64,000 nt of DNA, from positions 1-64,000 of the forward strand of contig NZ_JONV01000009.1 in the NCBI RefSeq assembly GCF_000712035.1, read 5' to 3'. A program made the translations under genes and the position numbers. Source of the DNA: Salinicoccus luteus DSM 17002 (GTDB taxonomy: Bacteria > Bacillota > Bacilli > Staphylococcales > Salinicoccaceae). Of the stretch, positions 52,739-63,068 are shown piece by piece. Position 1 is the stretch's first letter, and every line of letters begins with the position of its first letter. A model generated the notes under the pieces. The model saw only the letters and a program-made list of their open reading frames with translations, was not told the DNA's origin and searched no databases.

Positions 52739-53461
52739 ATGCCCAAAAAAAGAAAAGTGTCCATAGAAAAACTGCTTGAAGCATTTAGACTGTATGATTC
52801 CGGTGCATCATTCGAATCCGTGGTGGACACACTCCACCTCGATATGAATTCGATCACACTCAATCTATATTATCAAGGGTATCAGCAGCACGGTCTGGAA
52901 GCGCTGCTGCCTAAGCAGTCAAACAGACGATATTCCGAGTGTTTTAAACGAGAGATCGTGCGGATGCATGAAAGCGAAGGGTATTCGCCCCGCGCGTCGG
53001 CCGCAGAGTATAATATCCCCGCCCATGAGACGGTCAGAGGCTGGATAATGCGGTATACTGCAGGTAAACCACTGGCGGATTACACGCCAAGACCTGAGGT
53101 GTACACAATGAAGACAAGAAAAACCACTTATGAAGAACGCGTGGAGATTGTCAACGCATGCCTGGAAAATGGACTGAACTATAAGGAGACCACCGCCCGG
53201 TACAACGTAAAATATGCCCAGGTATATGGCTGGGTGCAGAAGTACAAAACGCACGGCAATGCCGGACTCGTGGATGGCCGTGGGCGCGGAAAGCCCACGG
53301 CTGCCCTGTCGGAATCAGACGCCCAGGCAGCCAGAATCGAAGCACTGGAGGCCCGCAACAAGTGGCTCGAAATGGAGAATGAAGTGCTAAAAAAGCAGAA
53401 ACAGATCGAAGAGAAGCTGATGCGACAAGACTCAGACAAAAAGTGGCGTACCAGACGATAG
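52739..53461 (+). CDS. IS3 family transposase OrfA
   Basis: DNA-binding part of the transposase, 240 residues. Two helix-turn-helix segments (about 5-60 and 130-180, the second with YEERVEIVNACLENGLNYKETTARYNVKYAQVYGWVQKY) are followed by a coiled-coil leucine zipper (IEALEARNKWLEMENEVLKKQKQIEEKL). The A AAA AAG heptamer at 53389-53395 is in the correct frame for -1 slippage into orfB. The ATG follows GAAGGGGG. The orfA start lies downstream of a hairpin that can hide this site. Confidence 0.88.
   Translation: MPKKRKVSIEKLLEAFRLYDSGASFESVVDTLHLDMNSITLNLYYQGYQQHGLEALLPKQSNRRYSECFKREIVRMHESEGYSPRASAAEYNIPAHETVRGWIMRYTAGKPLADYTPRPEVYTMKTRKTTYEERVEIVNACLENGLNYKETTARYNVKYAQVYGWVQKYKTHGNAGLVDGRGRGKPTAALSESDAQAARIEALEARNKWLEMENEVLKKQKQIEEKLMRQDSDKKWRTRR
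53389..53395 (+). other. Programmed -1 frameshift heptamer (A AAA AAG)
   Basis: The heptamer is in the X XXY YYZ register with the orfA codons AAA (53390-53392) and AAG (53393-53395). After a -1 step the orfB frame is open from 53395 onward, so an OrfAB fusion can form, as in IS3 elements. Confidence 0.75.
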
Positions 53462-54270
53462 AGGCATTGAAGCATCGGTTTCCCGTTTCCTGGCTGTGCC
53501 GGGTGCTGGAGATTTCCCGGTCCAGCTACTATAAATGGATCCGCCGCAGGACACCGCAGTATGAAAGGGATGACAAGCAGCTCAAACATGAAATCGAACA
53601 GATCTTCACCAGAAGCAACCGGACCTACGGCTACCGCCGAGTCTACATCTACCTGCGCCTGATCCGGAAGCTCCGGGTGAATCATAAGCGGGTCTACCGG
53701 CTGATGGATCAGATGAGATGGAAGGCCGTCATCCGAAGGAAGCCGAAACGGTATGTCCGGTCCACCCCGCAGATGACGGCCGAGAATATTCTGAACCGGC
53801 AGTTCGACGCCGCAGGCCCGAACCAGAAATGGGTGACGGATGTGACGGAGTTCAGGCTGACCAATGGACAGAAGGCATATCTGAGTGCAATCTATGACCT
53901 CGGCAGTGGCCGCATCATCAGCCATGTGGTGGGACATGCCAATAATAACCCGCTGGTATTCGATACCTTCCATCAGGCTGCGCAGACGACAGACGCCCGG
54001 AATATCCTGCTCCACAGCGACCGGGGATTCCAGTACACCAGCCGTACATTCCAGAAGATGCTTAAGGACCGGGGTTTCGTCTCCAGCATGTCCCGGGTCG
54101 GCCGATGCATCGACAATGGACCGATGGAGGGGGTCTGGAGCATCATCAAATGTGAAATGTATCATCTGCGATAGTATCAGACGTTCGAAGCACTGAAGCG
54201 CGATATCGACCGCTTCATCGCATTCTTCAACACCGAACGCATCACATTAAAAATGGCACAGCTCATCTGA
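53443..54270 (+). pseudogene. IS3 family transposase OrfB, interrupted by an in-frame TAG
   Basis: Catalytic DDE part of the transposase. The frame shows the N-terminal HTH_21 region (SRSSYYKWIRRR), the first Asp (NQKWVTDVTEF), the second Asp (AIYDLGSGRIISHVVG; catalytic Asp may be later in HSDRGFQYTS) and the Glu in GPMEGVWSIIKCEMYHLR. Right after YHLR a TAG stop (54172-54174) cuts the frame, but the same frame continues YQTFEALKRDIDRFIAFF to 54270, the normal C-terminus. The product is probably truncated and inactive unless the stop is read through. Confidence 0.85.
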
Positions 54271-54278
54271 GCTGTGCC
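54255..54278. repeat. Perfect 24-base palindrome at the IS right end
   Basis: GGCACAGCTCA and TGAGCTGTGCC flank TC. It spans the end of the transposase frame, including its TGA stop. No T-tract follows; it may be a terminator-like or recognition structure of the element. Confidence 0.6.
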
Positions 54279-54326
54279 AACCATAACCATTTCTTTTTTT
54301 CACTGTCTACTTGACGGGGTTCAGTC

Positions 54327-54350
54327 CACTTGGTGTTTGCCTTCTTTTTA
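54327..54350 (+). terminator. Right arm and T-tract of a possible purA terminator split by the IS
   Basis: The right arm CACTTGGTGTTTGCCTTC is followed by TTTTTATTT, the layout of a terminator 3' half. Its partner lies before the IS. Confidence 0.5.
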
Positions 54351-54426
54351 TTTAAATGGGAGTTTACTTTGAAATGACCAGATATTACTACAAGTATTTT
54401 CTTATAAGATAAGAGCATGCGTTAAT

Positions 54427-55026
54427 TTAAATATAGCTATTCTCCCTTAAATAAGAAAGGATGATATCGACAGATTCTTCCAGGGATTGTTCTTCGGTAT
54501 TTATCACTATTTCCGGTTCTGTCGGTTCTTCATACGGTGCATTGATTCCTGTAAATTCTTTAATTTCACCTGCACGTGCTTTTTGGTAGAGCCCTTTAGG
54601 GTCACGCGCTTCACATTCTTTTAAACTGCATTTTATATGCACTTCTATAAACTCTTTCTCTTCAAGTATGCTTCTTACATAGTCACGGTCTTCTTGATAT
54701 GGTGAGATAAAGGCTGTTAATGTAATCAGTCCGGCATCGATCATCAGTTTCCCGACTTCTCCTATACGACGAATGTTCTCTTTTCGGTCTTCGGGGCTGA
54801 ATCCAAGATTACTATTCAGACCATGACGGACATTATCTCCATCGAGTCGATAGGATTGAATATGCATTTCATGCAGTATTTTTTCAAGAGCTACAGAAAT
54901 TGTAGATTTTCCTGATCCAGAGAGACCTGTAAACCAGATTACAACACTTTGATGATTGTTTCTTAACTGCCTCTGTTCTTTGGATACCTCTGAGTCATGC
55001 CATATCAGGTTGGTGGATCTGCTCAT
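54427..55026 (-). CDS. cysC: Adenylylsulfate kinase (APS kinase)
   Basis: Phosphorylates APS to PAPS with ATP. The 199-residue protein has a P-loop [27 protein letters not shown], and [22 protein letters not shown]. Last gene of the sulfate-assimilation cluster, 20 bases after sat. No clear terminator follows before the IS. Confidence 0.97.
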   Translation of the reverse strand: MSRSTNLIWHDSEVSKEQRQLRNNHQSVVIWFTGLSGSGKSTISVALEKILHEMHIQSYRLDGDNVRHGLNSNLGFSPEDRKENIRRIGEVGKLMIDAGLITLTAFISPYQEDRDYVRSILEEKEFIEVHIKCSLKECEARDPKGLYQKARAGEIKEFTGINAPYEEPTEPEIVINTEEQSLEESVDIILSYLRENSYI

Positions 55027-55046
55027 CTTAACACTCCTTAAAATAT

Positions 55047-56225
55047 TTATTTCTCCTGAAGTCCCTTTATCAGTACGTTTGCTACTTCCGAGCGAGAGAA
55101 TTCTTTTGGCAATTGTTCTCCATTACGGAGTTTTTCCCGGACTTTAGTGCCGCTTAAGTGAACGTGTGACGATTTGTCATGCGGGCATGTTTTGGCTGTC
55201 GCCATATTCTCACATGATGTGCAATAAAAAGAGTGTTCAAATTTAAAAATCTGTATGCCGAGCTCCTCTTCATATTTGGAGATGAGTTCCTGCGCTTCAT
55301 ATGTCCCATAGTAATCTCCAACTCCGGCATGATCCCTTCCCACTATGAAATGGGTGCAGCCATAGTTTTTCCGGACTGTCGCATGAAGTATGGCTTCCCG
55401 TGGACCTGCATAGCGCATAGCTGCTGGATAGATGACCAGTCTCGTGCGGTCTTTTGGATAATAATATTTAAGTATGGTCTGGTAGCTTTCCATCCGGACA
55501 TCAGCTGGAATATCATCTGCCTTTGTCTCCCCCACCAGTGGGTTCAGAAGAAGCCCATCTACTGATTCCAGTGCTGCTTTTTGAATGTATTCATGGGCAC
55601 GGTGTACGGGATTTCGTGTCTGGAAACCTACGACTGTTTTCCATCCCAATTCTTGGAACATTATCCTTGTTTCTGAAGGGTCAAGGTGGAAATCTTCAAA
55701 CTCATCATGAGCCGGCCGATTTATCAGGTGAATGGGACCAGACAGATTCACTTTACCCTTTTCGTAAACTCTCTTGACACCGGGGTGGTCGACGTCTGTT
55801 GTACCGTATACCAGATGTGCTTCCTTTTCTTTGTCATACGTGAATTTCTCTTCAAGTTCAAGTACACCATATAAACGGTTGTCTTCCCCATATAATGCGA
55901 TATTTGAACCGATTTCGAGCTGACTGGCCTCTTCTTCAGCAACAGAAAGTGTTATTGGAATACTCCAGACAAGTCCATCTGAAAGTCTTAAGTCTTCGAC
56001 AACACTTTTATAGTCTTCTTCTCCCATGAAACCAGTAAGCGGGCTGAAGCCTCCGATTGCAATCAATTCCAGATCAGATATGCTCCATGGGTTCAAGACT
56101 ATGGATTTCATTGCTTCCGTCTCTTCTATCAATTCTTTTCTCCGCTCGTCTTCGATTTCTCTGTTGACGAGTATCCCGCCATGCGGTGCGATGATTTTTT
56201 CATGAATCTCTTTTGTTACTGTCAT
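55047..56225 (-). CDS. sat: Sulfate adenylyltransferase (ATP sulfurylase)
   Basis: Makes APS from sulfate and ATP. The 392-residue protein has the ATP sulfurylase motif [31 protein letters not shown] and a C-terminal zinc-type segment ([16 protein letters not shown]). The start is an ATG following AGGAGG. Lies between the permease and cysC genes. Confidence 0.97.
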   Translation of the reverse strand: MTVTKEIHEKIIAPHGGILVNREIEDERRKELIEETEAMKSIVLNPWSISDLELIAIGGFSPLTGFMGEEDYKSVVEDLRLSDGLVWSIPITLSVAEEEASQLEIGSNIALYGEDNRLYGVLELEEKFTYDKEKEAHLVYGTTDVDHPGVKRVYEKGKVNLSGPIHLINRPAHDEFEDFHLDPSETRIMFQELGWKTVVGFQTRNPVHRAHEYIQKAALESVDGLLLNPLVGETKADDIPADVRMESYQTILKYYYPKDRTRLVIYPAAMRYAGPREAILHATVRKNYGCTHFIVGRDHAGVGDYYGTYEAQELISKYEEELGIQIFKFEHSFYCTSCENMATAKTCPHDKSSHVHLSGTKVREKLRNGEQLPKEFSRSEVANVLIKGLQEK

Positions 56226-56240
56226 TTGAAAAACCTCCTA

Positions 56241-57152
56241 TTATTGATGAACCTGATTAACTTCATTCGTTTCCTTATGTTTTCTTTCTGTTAAAAATTT
56301 TCTATTGCGGGATAATGCAAAAATAATCATTGAAATCCACAACATTAAAATCATCAATTTCGCAGAATTTACGTAGAATTCATTTTGGACAAAGGTTCCG
56401 AGTAATATGCTGCCATTGGTGAAAATGATTAACCCTCCAACAAAGACTGCCAGAAGATGGATGGGCAACACCTTTACAAGCCATGCGGCAAAAGGTGCAG
56501 CAACGACGCCGCCCAAACCAAGTGCAACGACAAGTTGCCAGCTGATCTGACCCAGACCAAGAAAAATAAAGAAACTGATGGAGACAGAGACTGTGACTAT
56601 AAATTCACTTGTCGATACCGTACCTATAACCTTCCGCGGTTCAATTGATTTTCTTGATAATAGGAGGGGAGTATTTACCGGCCCCCATCCCCCGCCTCCA
56701 ATCGAATCAAGAAATCCTGCAACTGCACCTACTGGTATAAGAAAGAAACTGGACGGTTTTCTCTTATTAAAACTGATATGAAGCTGTTCTTTGAATAAAA
56801 ATTGATATAGAATATATACTCCCATTGCAAGCAGGAATATTGCTATGAAAGGCCTTATAAAATCACTGTTTAAATTACTCACAAGAGCTGCACCCAAAAA
56901 TGCGGTAACAGCGCCCGGAATTGCCAGCCGCAATATCAATCCTGTATCGACATTACCGAATTTCCAGTGTGAAACACCTGAAGCTGCGGTAGTAGCGATC
57001 TGTGAAATATGAATTGTGGCAGAAGAAATTGCAGGAGCAATGCCTATTGCCAATAGCAATGATGAAGAGGACGCTCCAAACCCCATACCAAGCGATCCGT
57101 CAATCAATTGGGCAAAAAATCCAATCAATGCAAATAAAATGAGTTTTTGCAT
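56241..57152 (-). CDS. TauE/SafE family sulfur-anion permease
   Basis: Probable permease for sulfate or another sulfur oxyanion, about 303 residues with about eight membrane helices. LIDGSLGMGFGASSSSLLLAIG and GAVAGFLDSIGGGGWGP are TauE/SafE (COG0730) repeats. The ATG at 57152 is preferred because AAGGGAG lies eight bases before it. Its place in a sulfate-assimilation cluster suggests sulfate uptake, but sulfite export is possible. Confidence 0.85.
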   Translation of the reverse strand: MQKLILFALIGFFAQLIDGSLGMGFGASSSSLLLAIGIAPAISSATIHISQIATTAASGVSHWKFGNVDTGLILRLAIPGAVTAFLGAALVSNLNSDFIRPFIAIFLLAMGVYILYQFLFKEQLHISFNKRKPSSFFLIPVGAVAGFLDSIGGGGWGPVNTPLLLSRKSIEPRKVIGTVSTSEFIVTVSVSISFFIFLGLGQISWQLVVALGLGGVVAAPFAAWLVKVLPIHLLAVFVGGLIIFTNGSILLGTFVQNEFYVNSAKLMILMLWISMIIFALSRNRKFLTERKHKETNEVNQVHQ

Positions 57153-57170
57153 GACGTTGCTCCCTTCCAT

Positions 57171-57785
57171 TTATTCATATTCTTCTTTTAACCATTCGAC
57201 GGTTTCCAACTGTTTTTCAGTATCCATATATTTTTCGTCTAGTATGTTTTTCAGCATTTTATTTTTTTCATCTTGCCCGATGTTTGATCTTTTCAATAGT
57301 TTTCTGCATTCATGCAAAAAATCAATATAGCTTTCATATCGATTGTCATATTCTGATTCAAGGTTCTTTAAAATCTTCGATGCGAGCATCGGACTGGCTC
57401 CGCCTGTAGAAACGCTAATCGTCAGTCTGCCCCGGTTCATCGTGCTGGGAAATATGACATTCCCTTGCCGAGCTTCACCGGTCATATTCAATAGAGAGTC
57501 CTTCGGGGCAATAGTCTTGATGGAATCATTGACTTTACGATCATTTGTTGCGGCGATGATGAGAGAAGCATGATTGATATCATCTTCTTCAAATGGTCTT
57601 TTTTCCCAGGCTATCCGTCCCTCATTCCATAAGGAGAGAAGTGAATCTGAGAGTGTCGGACTGATGATCTTCAGGACGGCCCCCTTGTCTATGAGAGCAT
57701 AGACTCTGCGTTCTGCAATTTTTCCACCTCCGACAATAACAATCTGCCTGTCTGTAACATCTATCATTAATGGCACAAAAGACAT
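57171..57785 (-). CDS. sirC: Precorrin-2 dehydrogenase / sirohydrochlorin ferrochelatase-type (SirC)
   Basis: NAD-dependent oxidation of precorrin-2 to sirohydrochlorin. The 204-residue protein matches the N-terminal half of CysG (VIVGGGKIAERRVYALIDKGA; NMTGEARQGNVIFPSTMNRGRLTISVSTGGASPMLASKI). Because a separate chelatase (sirB) is next, this enzyme probably does only the dehydrogenase step. Confidence 0.92.
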   Translation of the reverse strand: MSFVPLMIDVTDRQIVIVGGGKIAERRVYALIDKGAVLKIISPTLSDSLLSLWNEGRIAWEKRPFEEDDINHASLIIAATNDRKVNDSIKTIAPKDSLLNMTGEARQGNVIFPSTMNRGRLTISVSTGGASPMLASKILKNLESEYDNRYESYIDFLHECRKLLKRSNIGQDEKNKMLKNILDEKYMDTEKQLETVEWLKEEYE

Positions 57786-57817
57786 TTGAAACCATCCTTT
57801 ACATGAAATACTTTTAA

Positions 57818-58570
57818 TCAGCTGATATATAGCTGAAGTGGATATTTAAATGTTTCATAAACCCGTTCTTTGAGTGCTTCTTGCATAGCAGGATGGTTTC
57901 CCAGATGATGACAGAGCACTACTTGTTTATTTGTACTATGATTTTGTATCTTCTCTTCAATGTATTTTTCAAGCACTCCGGTGAACCATAAATATGGGAC
58001 GATAAAAACTTGTGAATGTTCTGCTTCAAGCGACTGTTGCAGCGCATCTTCAAATGAAGGTCTGCACGCCGCCAGGTAGCATACATCAACATAATCGAAT
58101 CCTGTAGATTCCTTGAGCTCCCTGCCAATCGAAGAAATGTCAATTTCAGTCTGGGGATTATAACTGCCCCTGCCGACCACGAGTATTTTGGCGTCTTTAT
58201 TTGCCCGGATACCCGTCTCTTGTATCCTTTCTTTCAAGATGTTCGTCAGACGGGACTGCACACCAAGTGGTTTGCCATATAGAAACTTTATATGGGGATA
58301 CTTTTCATTTATAGTATTCATTTCTTCCGGTATATCTCTGAAATAATGTCCGGCGCTCAGAAGCAGCACAGGAATAACTGAAATCTCCGTTGCCCCCTGA
58401 TCAACGAGTGTTTTCACGCCCTGCTGTAAATCGGGCTTTGCCAGCTCCAAAAAACATATTTCCTGAAGTTCAACATCAATCTGCGCTCTGACGGAATGGA
58501 TGAATGATTCTGCTTCTTTTCGCGCTTCATAAATTCTGCTTCCGTGACTGACATATAAAATACCTCTCAC
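57818..58570 (-). CDS. sirB: Sirohydrochlorin cobalt/ferrochelatase (SirB/CbiX-like)
   Basis: Inserts iron into sirohydrochlorin to make siroheme. The 250-residue protein has the two-lobe CbiX fold: MRGILYVSHGSRIYEARKEAE (metal-binding His) and VIPVLLLSAGHYFRDIP in the first half, and a related second half. Between the methyltransferase and SirC genes, so the siroheme route is complete. Confidence 0.9.
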   Translation of the reverse strand: MRGILYVSHGSRIYEARKEAESFIHSVRAQIDVELQEICFLELAKPDLQQGVKTLVDQGATEISVIPVLLLSAGHYFRDIPEEMNTINEKYPHIKFLYGKPLGVQSRLTNILKERIQETGIRANKDAKILVVGRGSYNPQTEIDISSIGRELKESTGFDYVDVCYLAACRPSFEDALQQSLEAEHSQVFIVPYLWFTGVLEKYIEEKIQNHSTNKQVVLCHHLGNHPAMQEALKERVYETFKYPLQLYIS

Positions 58571-58583
58571 TCAAATCCCTCCG

Positions 58584-59360
58584 TCATCCGTAAACAGCCA
58601 GTTGGGATAATGCTTCCCGGTTAGCAGATTCTTCATACCAGCTGATCTTATCTCTGAGATTCACTACTTCACCAACGACAATCATTGCCGGATTCTTAAT
58701 TTCGTATGATTTTTCCACTATATTTTCGAGTGTTCCTGTAACTGTCTCCTGTGCTTCGGTTGTTCCGGAGTGAATCAGGGCTGCCGGTGTCTCCGACGGT
58801 CGACCATGTTTCACAAGCAGTCTGCATATATCCGGAAGGTTTTTAACACCCATATAAATGCAGAGTGTTTCTGGTCCTAAAGCGAGATGTTTCCAATATT
58901 CATCCACATCGACGTTTTTTTTAACCATCCCTGAGACAAAAGCGACAGAAGAGCTGAAGTCACGATGTGTCACTGGAATTCCAGCATATGCGGGTGCCGC
59001 TGCTCCTGATGTGATTCCTGGCACTATTTCAAATTGCACACCGCTCTCTGCAAGCGCCTCTGCTTCTTCACCGCCTCTGCCGAAAATCAATGGATCGCCG
59101 CCTTTTAACCTGGTCACTGTGCCTCCCTTGGACGCAAGGGAAACGAGGAGATTATTGATCTCCTCCTGTTTCATGAAATGGTGATTGGGACTTTTTCCGC
59201 AATAAACAAGTTTCGCAGTCTCCGGGGCATGATTCAGCAATTTTTTATTCACCAGACGGTCATATAGAATGAAATCTGATTGCTGGATTGCCTTCAGGCC
59301 TTTTACTGTAATCAGATCCGGGTCTCCTGGTCCGGCTCCGACCAAATATACTTTTCCCAT
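58584..59360 (-). CDS. cobA: Uroporphyrinogen-III C-methyltransferase
   Basis: Methylates uroporphyrinogen III twice to give precorrin-2. The 258-residue protein has VGAGPGDPDLITVKGL, LYDRLV, RLKGGDPLIFGRGGEE and TSGAAAPAYAGIPVTHR, all signatures of the family. Supplies siroheme for CysI. Confidence 0.96.
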   Translation of the reverse strand: MGKVYLVGAGPGDPDLITVKGLKAIQQSDFILYDRLVNKKLLNHAPETAKLVYCGKSPNHHFMKQEEINNLLVSLASKGGTVTRLKGGDPLIFGRGGEEAEALAESGVQFEIVPGITSGAAAPAYAGIPVTHRDFSSSVAFVSGMVKKNVDVDEYWKHLALGPETLCIYMGVKNLPDICRLLVKHGRPSETPAALIHSGTTEAQETVTGTLENIVEKSYEIKNPAMIVVGEVVNLRDKISWYEESANREALSQLAVYG

Positions 59361-59383
59361 GAAATCACCTCATTTTTAATATA

Positions 59384-61102
59384 TTAACTGTGGAAATCCT
59401 GGCCGGAATGTACTTCCTCAATGATGCCGGCACGTATGACGAAATCTCCAAAATGTTCTCCGTCCATTCTTTCTCTACCGTACTTCAGAATTATCGGACG
59501 CAGGCTGTTCAGAATTTCTTTTTCACCAATGTTCTCTTTGTATAACTTATTCAGACGATTTCCTGCAAATCCCCCGCCAAGATACATATTGTATTTCTCC
59601 GGGCCTTTTCCTATAAAAGCAATTTCTGCAAGGGCTGGTCTGGAACATCCATTTGGACATCCGGACATGCGGATTACAATCTCTTCTTCATTCAGGCCTG
59701 CTTCATCCAAAATCTCTTCTATCTTGTTGATCAGTGTAGGCAGATAGCGTTCTGATTCCGCCATTGCCAGCCCGCATGTCGGGAAAGCGACACACGCCAT
59801 AGAATTTCTTCTTAACCCTGAGTAGCTTTCTCCTTCAGTTACACCATATTTTGAAATGATCCCTGAGATCTGTTTCTTCTTATGATCTGTAATATTTGCA
59901 ATGATCAAGTTCTGATTCGGCGTCAGACGGAAATCTCCTGTGTGAATCTCTGCAATTTCTCTCAATGCAGTTTTTAACTTGTAATCTTCTGTATCTTTGA
60001 CACGACCATTTTGGATAAAGAGGGTGAAATGCCATTTTCCGTTACCCTTGGTCCAGCCATATCTATCTCCATTATTTTCAAATTTGAAGGGGCGATTTTC
60101 TTCAAGTTCCCATCCAAGCCTGCCGTTCAATTCATTTTTTATCCAATTCACACCTTTTGCGTCCACAGTATATTTGAACCTTGCATTTTTCCTTTCGGTA
60201 CGATTGCCAAAATCTCTTTGAATCGTGACGATTTTTTCTGCAACTTCTTTCACTCTATCTTTTGAACAAAATCCTATCGTTCTTCCGAGTTGAGGGTATG
60301 TAGCGGTATCACCGTGAGTCATCCCCATACCACCGCCAATGGTGATATTGAACCCTGTTAATTTTTCATCTTCTATGATGGCGATAAATCCCAAGTCCTG
60401 GGAATATACATCGATATCATTTGATGGGGGGACAGCAATACCAATTTTAAACTTGCGTGGAAGGTATGTTTTCCCGTAAATTGGTTCAACCTCTTCCTCA
60501 TCATTGTGGGTGTCTACAATTTTTTCCTCATCAAGCCATATTTCATGATAGGCACCGGTTTTTGGCGAGAGATGATTGCTTATTTCGCCGGCCAACTCAT
60601 TTACTTCATGGTGGACTTCCGACTGGTATGGATTTGGATTACACATTACATTACGGTTTACATCCCCGCAGGCAGCAAGAGAGTCCATCAGGGAATCATT
60701 TATGTTCTTCATTGACTGCTTCAGATTCCTTTTCAATATTCCATGGAACTGAAATGCCTGCCTTGTTGTCAGTTTTAATGTCCCATTTGCATATTCATTG
60801 GAGATATCATCCATTGCCAACCATTGTTCAGGAGTGGATGTCCCACCGGGCACACGTACTCTGATCATAAAGCTATATGCAGGTTCCAGCTTCTGTCTTC
60901 GACGTTCATCGCGAATATCCCTGTCATCCTGCTGATAGCTGCCGTGAAATTTAAGTAATTTTGTATCATCTTTTGAAATTGAACCGGTTATTTGATTCTC
61001 TAACTCTTCTGTAATCGTTCCACGGAGATAATTACTTTCTATTTTAATGCGTTCCATTTCATCTAATTTTTCTATAAGCGTTGAACTTTTATCTTCAGTC
61101 AT
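59384..61102 (-). CDS. cysI: Sulfite reductase (NADPH) hemoprotein beta-component
   Basis: Reduces sulfite to sulfide with six electrons at a coupled siroheme and [4Fe-4S] site. The 572-residue protein has the cluster motifs [16 protein letters not shown] and [23 protein letters not shown]. Lies 14 bases after cysJ, its electron donor. Confidence 0.97.
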   Translation of the reverse strand: MTEDKSSTLIEKLDEMERIKIESNYLRGTITEELENQITGSISKDDTKLLKFHGSYQQDDRDIRDERRRQKLEPAYSFMIRVRVPGGTSTPEQWLAMDDISNEYANGTLKLTTRQAFQFHGILKRNLKQSMKNINDSLMDSLAACGDVNRNVMCNPNPYQSEVHHEVNELAGEISNHLSPKTGAYHEIWLDEEKIVDTHNDEEEVEPIYGKTYLPRKFKIGIAVPPSNDIDVYSQDLGFIAIIEDEKLTGFNITIGGGMGMTHGDTATYPQLGRTIGFCSKDRVKEVAEKIVTIQRDFGNRTERKNARFKYTVDAKGVNWIKNELNGRLGWELEENRPFKFENNGDRYGWTKGNGKWHFTLFIQNGRVKDTEDYKLKTALREIAEIHTGDFRLTPNQNLIIANITDHKKKQISGIISKYGVTEGESYSGLRRNSMACVAFPTCGLAMAESERYLPTLINKIEEILDEAGLNEEEIVIRMSGCPNGCSRPALAEIAFIGKGPEKYNMYLGGGFAGNRLNKLYKENIGEKEILNSLRPIILKYGRERMDGEHFGDFVIRAGIIEEVHSGQDFHS

Positions 61103-61116
61103 TCTAAAGCCCCTTT

Positions 61117-62949
61117 CTAATAAACATCCCGTTGGTATCTTTTATCTTTTTTCATCTGGTTCAAATATATTTCTGACTCGTCACGGCTCATGTTGCCTTC
61201 TTTCTCAAGGACAGCGATTATTGCTTCATGAACATCTTTAGCCATCTTTTTTTCGTCTCCGCAAACAAAGAGAGAGGCACCATCTTTTAACCATTGATAA
61301 AAGTCTTTACTGTTTTCAAGAATACGTTGCTGAACATATATCTTCTCGCCAGTATCACGCGAAAAAGCAAGATCCATACGGCTCAAAATTCCCTCTTTCA
61401 GCCACTTTTGCCATTCGGTCTGGTAAAGGAAATCGGTAGTGAAGTGCTGCTCTCCAAAAAATAGCCATGTTTTCCCGCCCACTTCCAATTCTTCTTTTTC
61501 TTCAAGATACGATCTGAAAGGAGCGACACCTGTACCGGGGCCAACCATAATGACTGGTGTTTCCCCATCAAAAGGAAAGTTAAAGTTTGGATTGTGGTGG
61601 AGATAGACCGGCACGGTATCTCCGGGTTCCAATCTTTCTGCAAACTGTACGGAACATACTCCTGAACGATTGCGTCCATGTGTCTGATACCGTACAGCTC
61701 CTACAGTCAAGTGGACCTCCTCAGGGTTGGCTTTGTAACTGCTTGAAATTGAATATTCGCGCGCAGTAATCTTTCTGAGAATTTTAACCAGACTGTCTGG
61801 AACAAGGTCTTGGGGAGGGAAATCACTGATGAGGTCAAGAAGATCCCTTCCTTCCAAATATGTTTTCAGTAGTGCTTCATTTTCAACCATTGTCGTCAGT
61901 GCCTGATTTCGGAAAATATCAGCAGCTTTGGTTAAAAGAGGCTTCGTCAATCTGGTAATTTCAAAATGGGTGGTAAAGGCTTCCCTGATGGAAAGGGTCT
62001 TTCCCTGTGTATTGACAGAAACCGTTTCATCTGGAGACCAACCAAGCTTTTCTATTACCATATCCACTAGTGCTGTGTCATTTTTAGGATACACACCCAG
62101 ACAGTCACCGGGCTCAAACGGTATATTGAAGTCTTCGAGTGATAACTCAATATGTCTGGTTTCTTTGTTGGATCCACGTCCGTTCAAATTCAAATTTTCC
62201 AGAATTTCAGCCATATATGGGTTTGTTCTGGAATATACAGGACTTGCTTCAGAGTCCGGCGCATCTATTTCTGGAATTGAAACAGTCGAATCATTATTTG
62301 ACGAATTCGTCAGTTTAAGCAGTACATTTCCCATCCATTCTTCAGCAGGTTCATCGAAATCTAAATCACAATCGATTCTTTCAGCAATTCTTTCTCCGCC
62401 AAGTTCTTCAAGACGTTTATCAAAATCTTTTCCGGTCTGGCAGAAGAACTCATAGGACGCATCTCCGAGTGAAAGGACTGAAAACCTCAAGTCCGTTAAC
62501 TTTGGCGCTTTTCTGCTGTGGAGGAATTCATGGAAGGAAACGGCATTTTCAGGTGGATCACCTTCACCATGTGTAGCAGAAATTATGAACAGATCCTCCA
62601 CTTTCTTTAAATCTTTTGGTTTGAAATTTTCAAGGGAGGAAAGTTTTACGGTAAACTCTTTCTCTTTTAGTCTGGTTTCCAATGATTCCGCCAAACTTTG
62701 TGCATTACCTGTTTCAGAACCAAACAGTATGGTTATTTCCCGGGTTTTAGAGGGGCTGTTCGTATTCAGCAGATACTCTGCTACTTCCTGGGACGGTGCA
62801 TCAACATTTTCTTTAATTCCAGCCTGCTGGTTTGCAGTGAGGTATCCACTGAACCAGATTTTTTGTTCTGTTGTCAGTGTAGGAAGTATCTGGTTGATCT
62901 TTTCAGTCTGTTCTTCATTAAACGGGCTATTGGTTACGGTTAGATGCAA
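61117..62949 (-). CDS. cysJ: Sulfite reductase (NADPH) flavoprotein alpha-component
   Basis: Passes electrons from NADPH through FAD and FMN to CysI. The 610-residue protein has a flavodoxin domain ([17 protein letters not shown]), an FAD domain ([24 protein letters not shown]) and an NADPH domain ([16 protein letters not shown]), ending [10 protein letters not shown]. The start is TTG with GAGGTGA six bases upstream. Separated from cysH by 119 bases of AT-rich DNA. Confidence 0.96.
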   Translation of the reverse strand: MHLTVTNSPFNEEQTEKINQILPTLTTEQKIWFSGYLTANQQAGIKENVDAPSQEVAEYLLNTNSPSKTREITILFGSETGNAQSLAESLETRLKEKEFTVKLSSLENFKPKDLKKVEDLFIISATHGEGDPPENAVSFHEFLHSRKAPKLTDLRFSVLSLGDASYEFFCQTGKDFDKRLEELGGERIAERIDCDLDFDEPAEEWMGNVLLKLTNSSNNDSTVSIPEIDAPDSEASPVYSRTNPYMAEILENLNLNGRGSNKETRHIELSLEDFNIPFEPGDCLGVYPKNDTALVDMVIEKLGWSPDETVSVNTQGKTLSIREAFTTHFEITRLTKPLLTKAADIFRNQALTTMVENEALLKTYLEGRDLLDLISDFPPQDLVPDSLVKILRKITAREYSISSSYKANPEEVHLTVGAVRYQTHGRNRSGVCSVQFAERLEPGDTVPVYLHHNPNFNFPFDGETPVIMVGPGTGVAPFRSYLEEKEELEVGGKTWLFFGEQHFTTDFLYQTEWQKWLKEGILSRMDLAFSRDTGEKIYVQQRILENSKDFYQWLKDGASLFVCGDEKKMAKDVHEAIIAVLEKEGNMSRDESEIYLNQMKKDKRYQRDVY

Positions 62950-63068
62950 GGAAAATCACCTCATCCTATCTGTCTTTTTAATTAATATGGAGGACATATA
63001 CATATTATCCCTACCATAAAACTATGTTTTAACTGCAAAAAAATATGCTTTTTCAAGCTGGTTGATTC

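Larger units (their letters stand above)
52671..54328 (+). mobile_element. IS3 family insertion sequence (IS150-type layout)
   Basis: About 1.66 kb with two overlapping transposase frames in the IS3 arrangement. The ends share an imperfect inverted repeat: TGAAACTTTGG ... TCAAAGTAGACA at the left and the complement TGGACTGAACCCCGTCAAGTAGACA at the right. Beyond these ends lie complementary arms (52653-52670 and 54329-54347) that may belong to the split purA terminator. No direct target duplication was found. End positions are uncertain by several bases. Confidence 0.8.
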
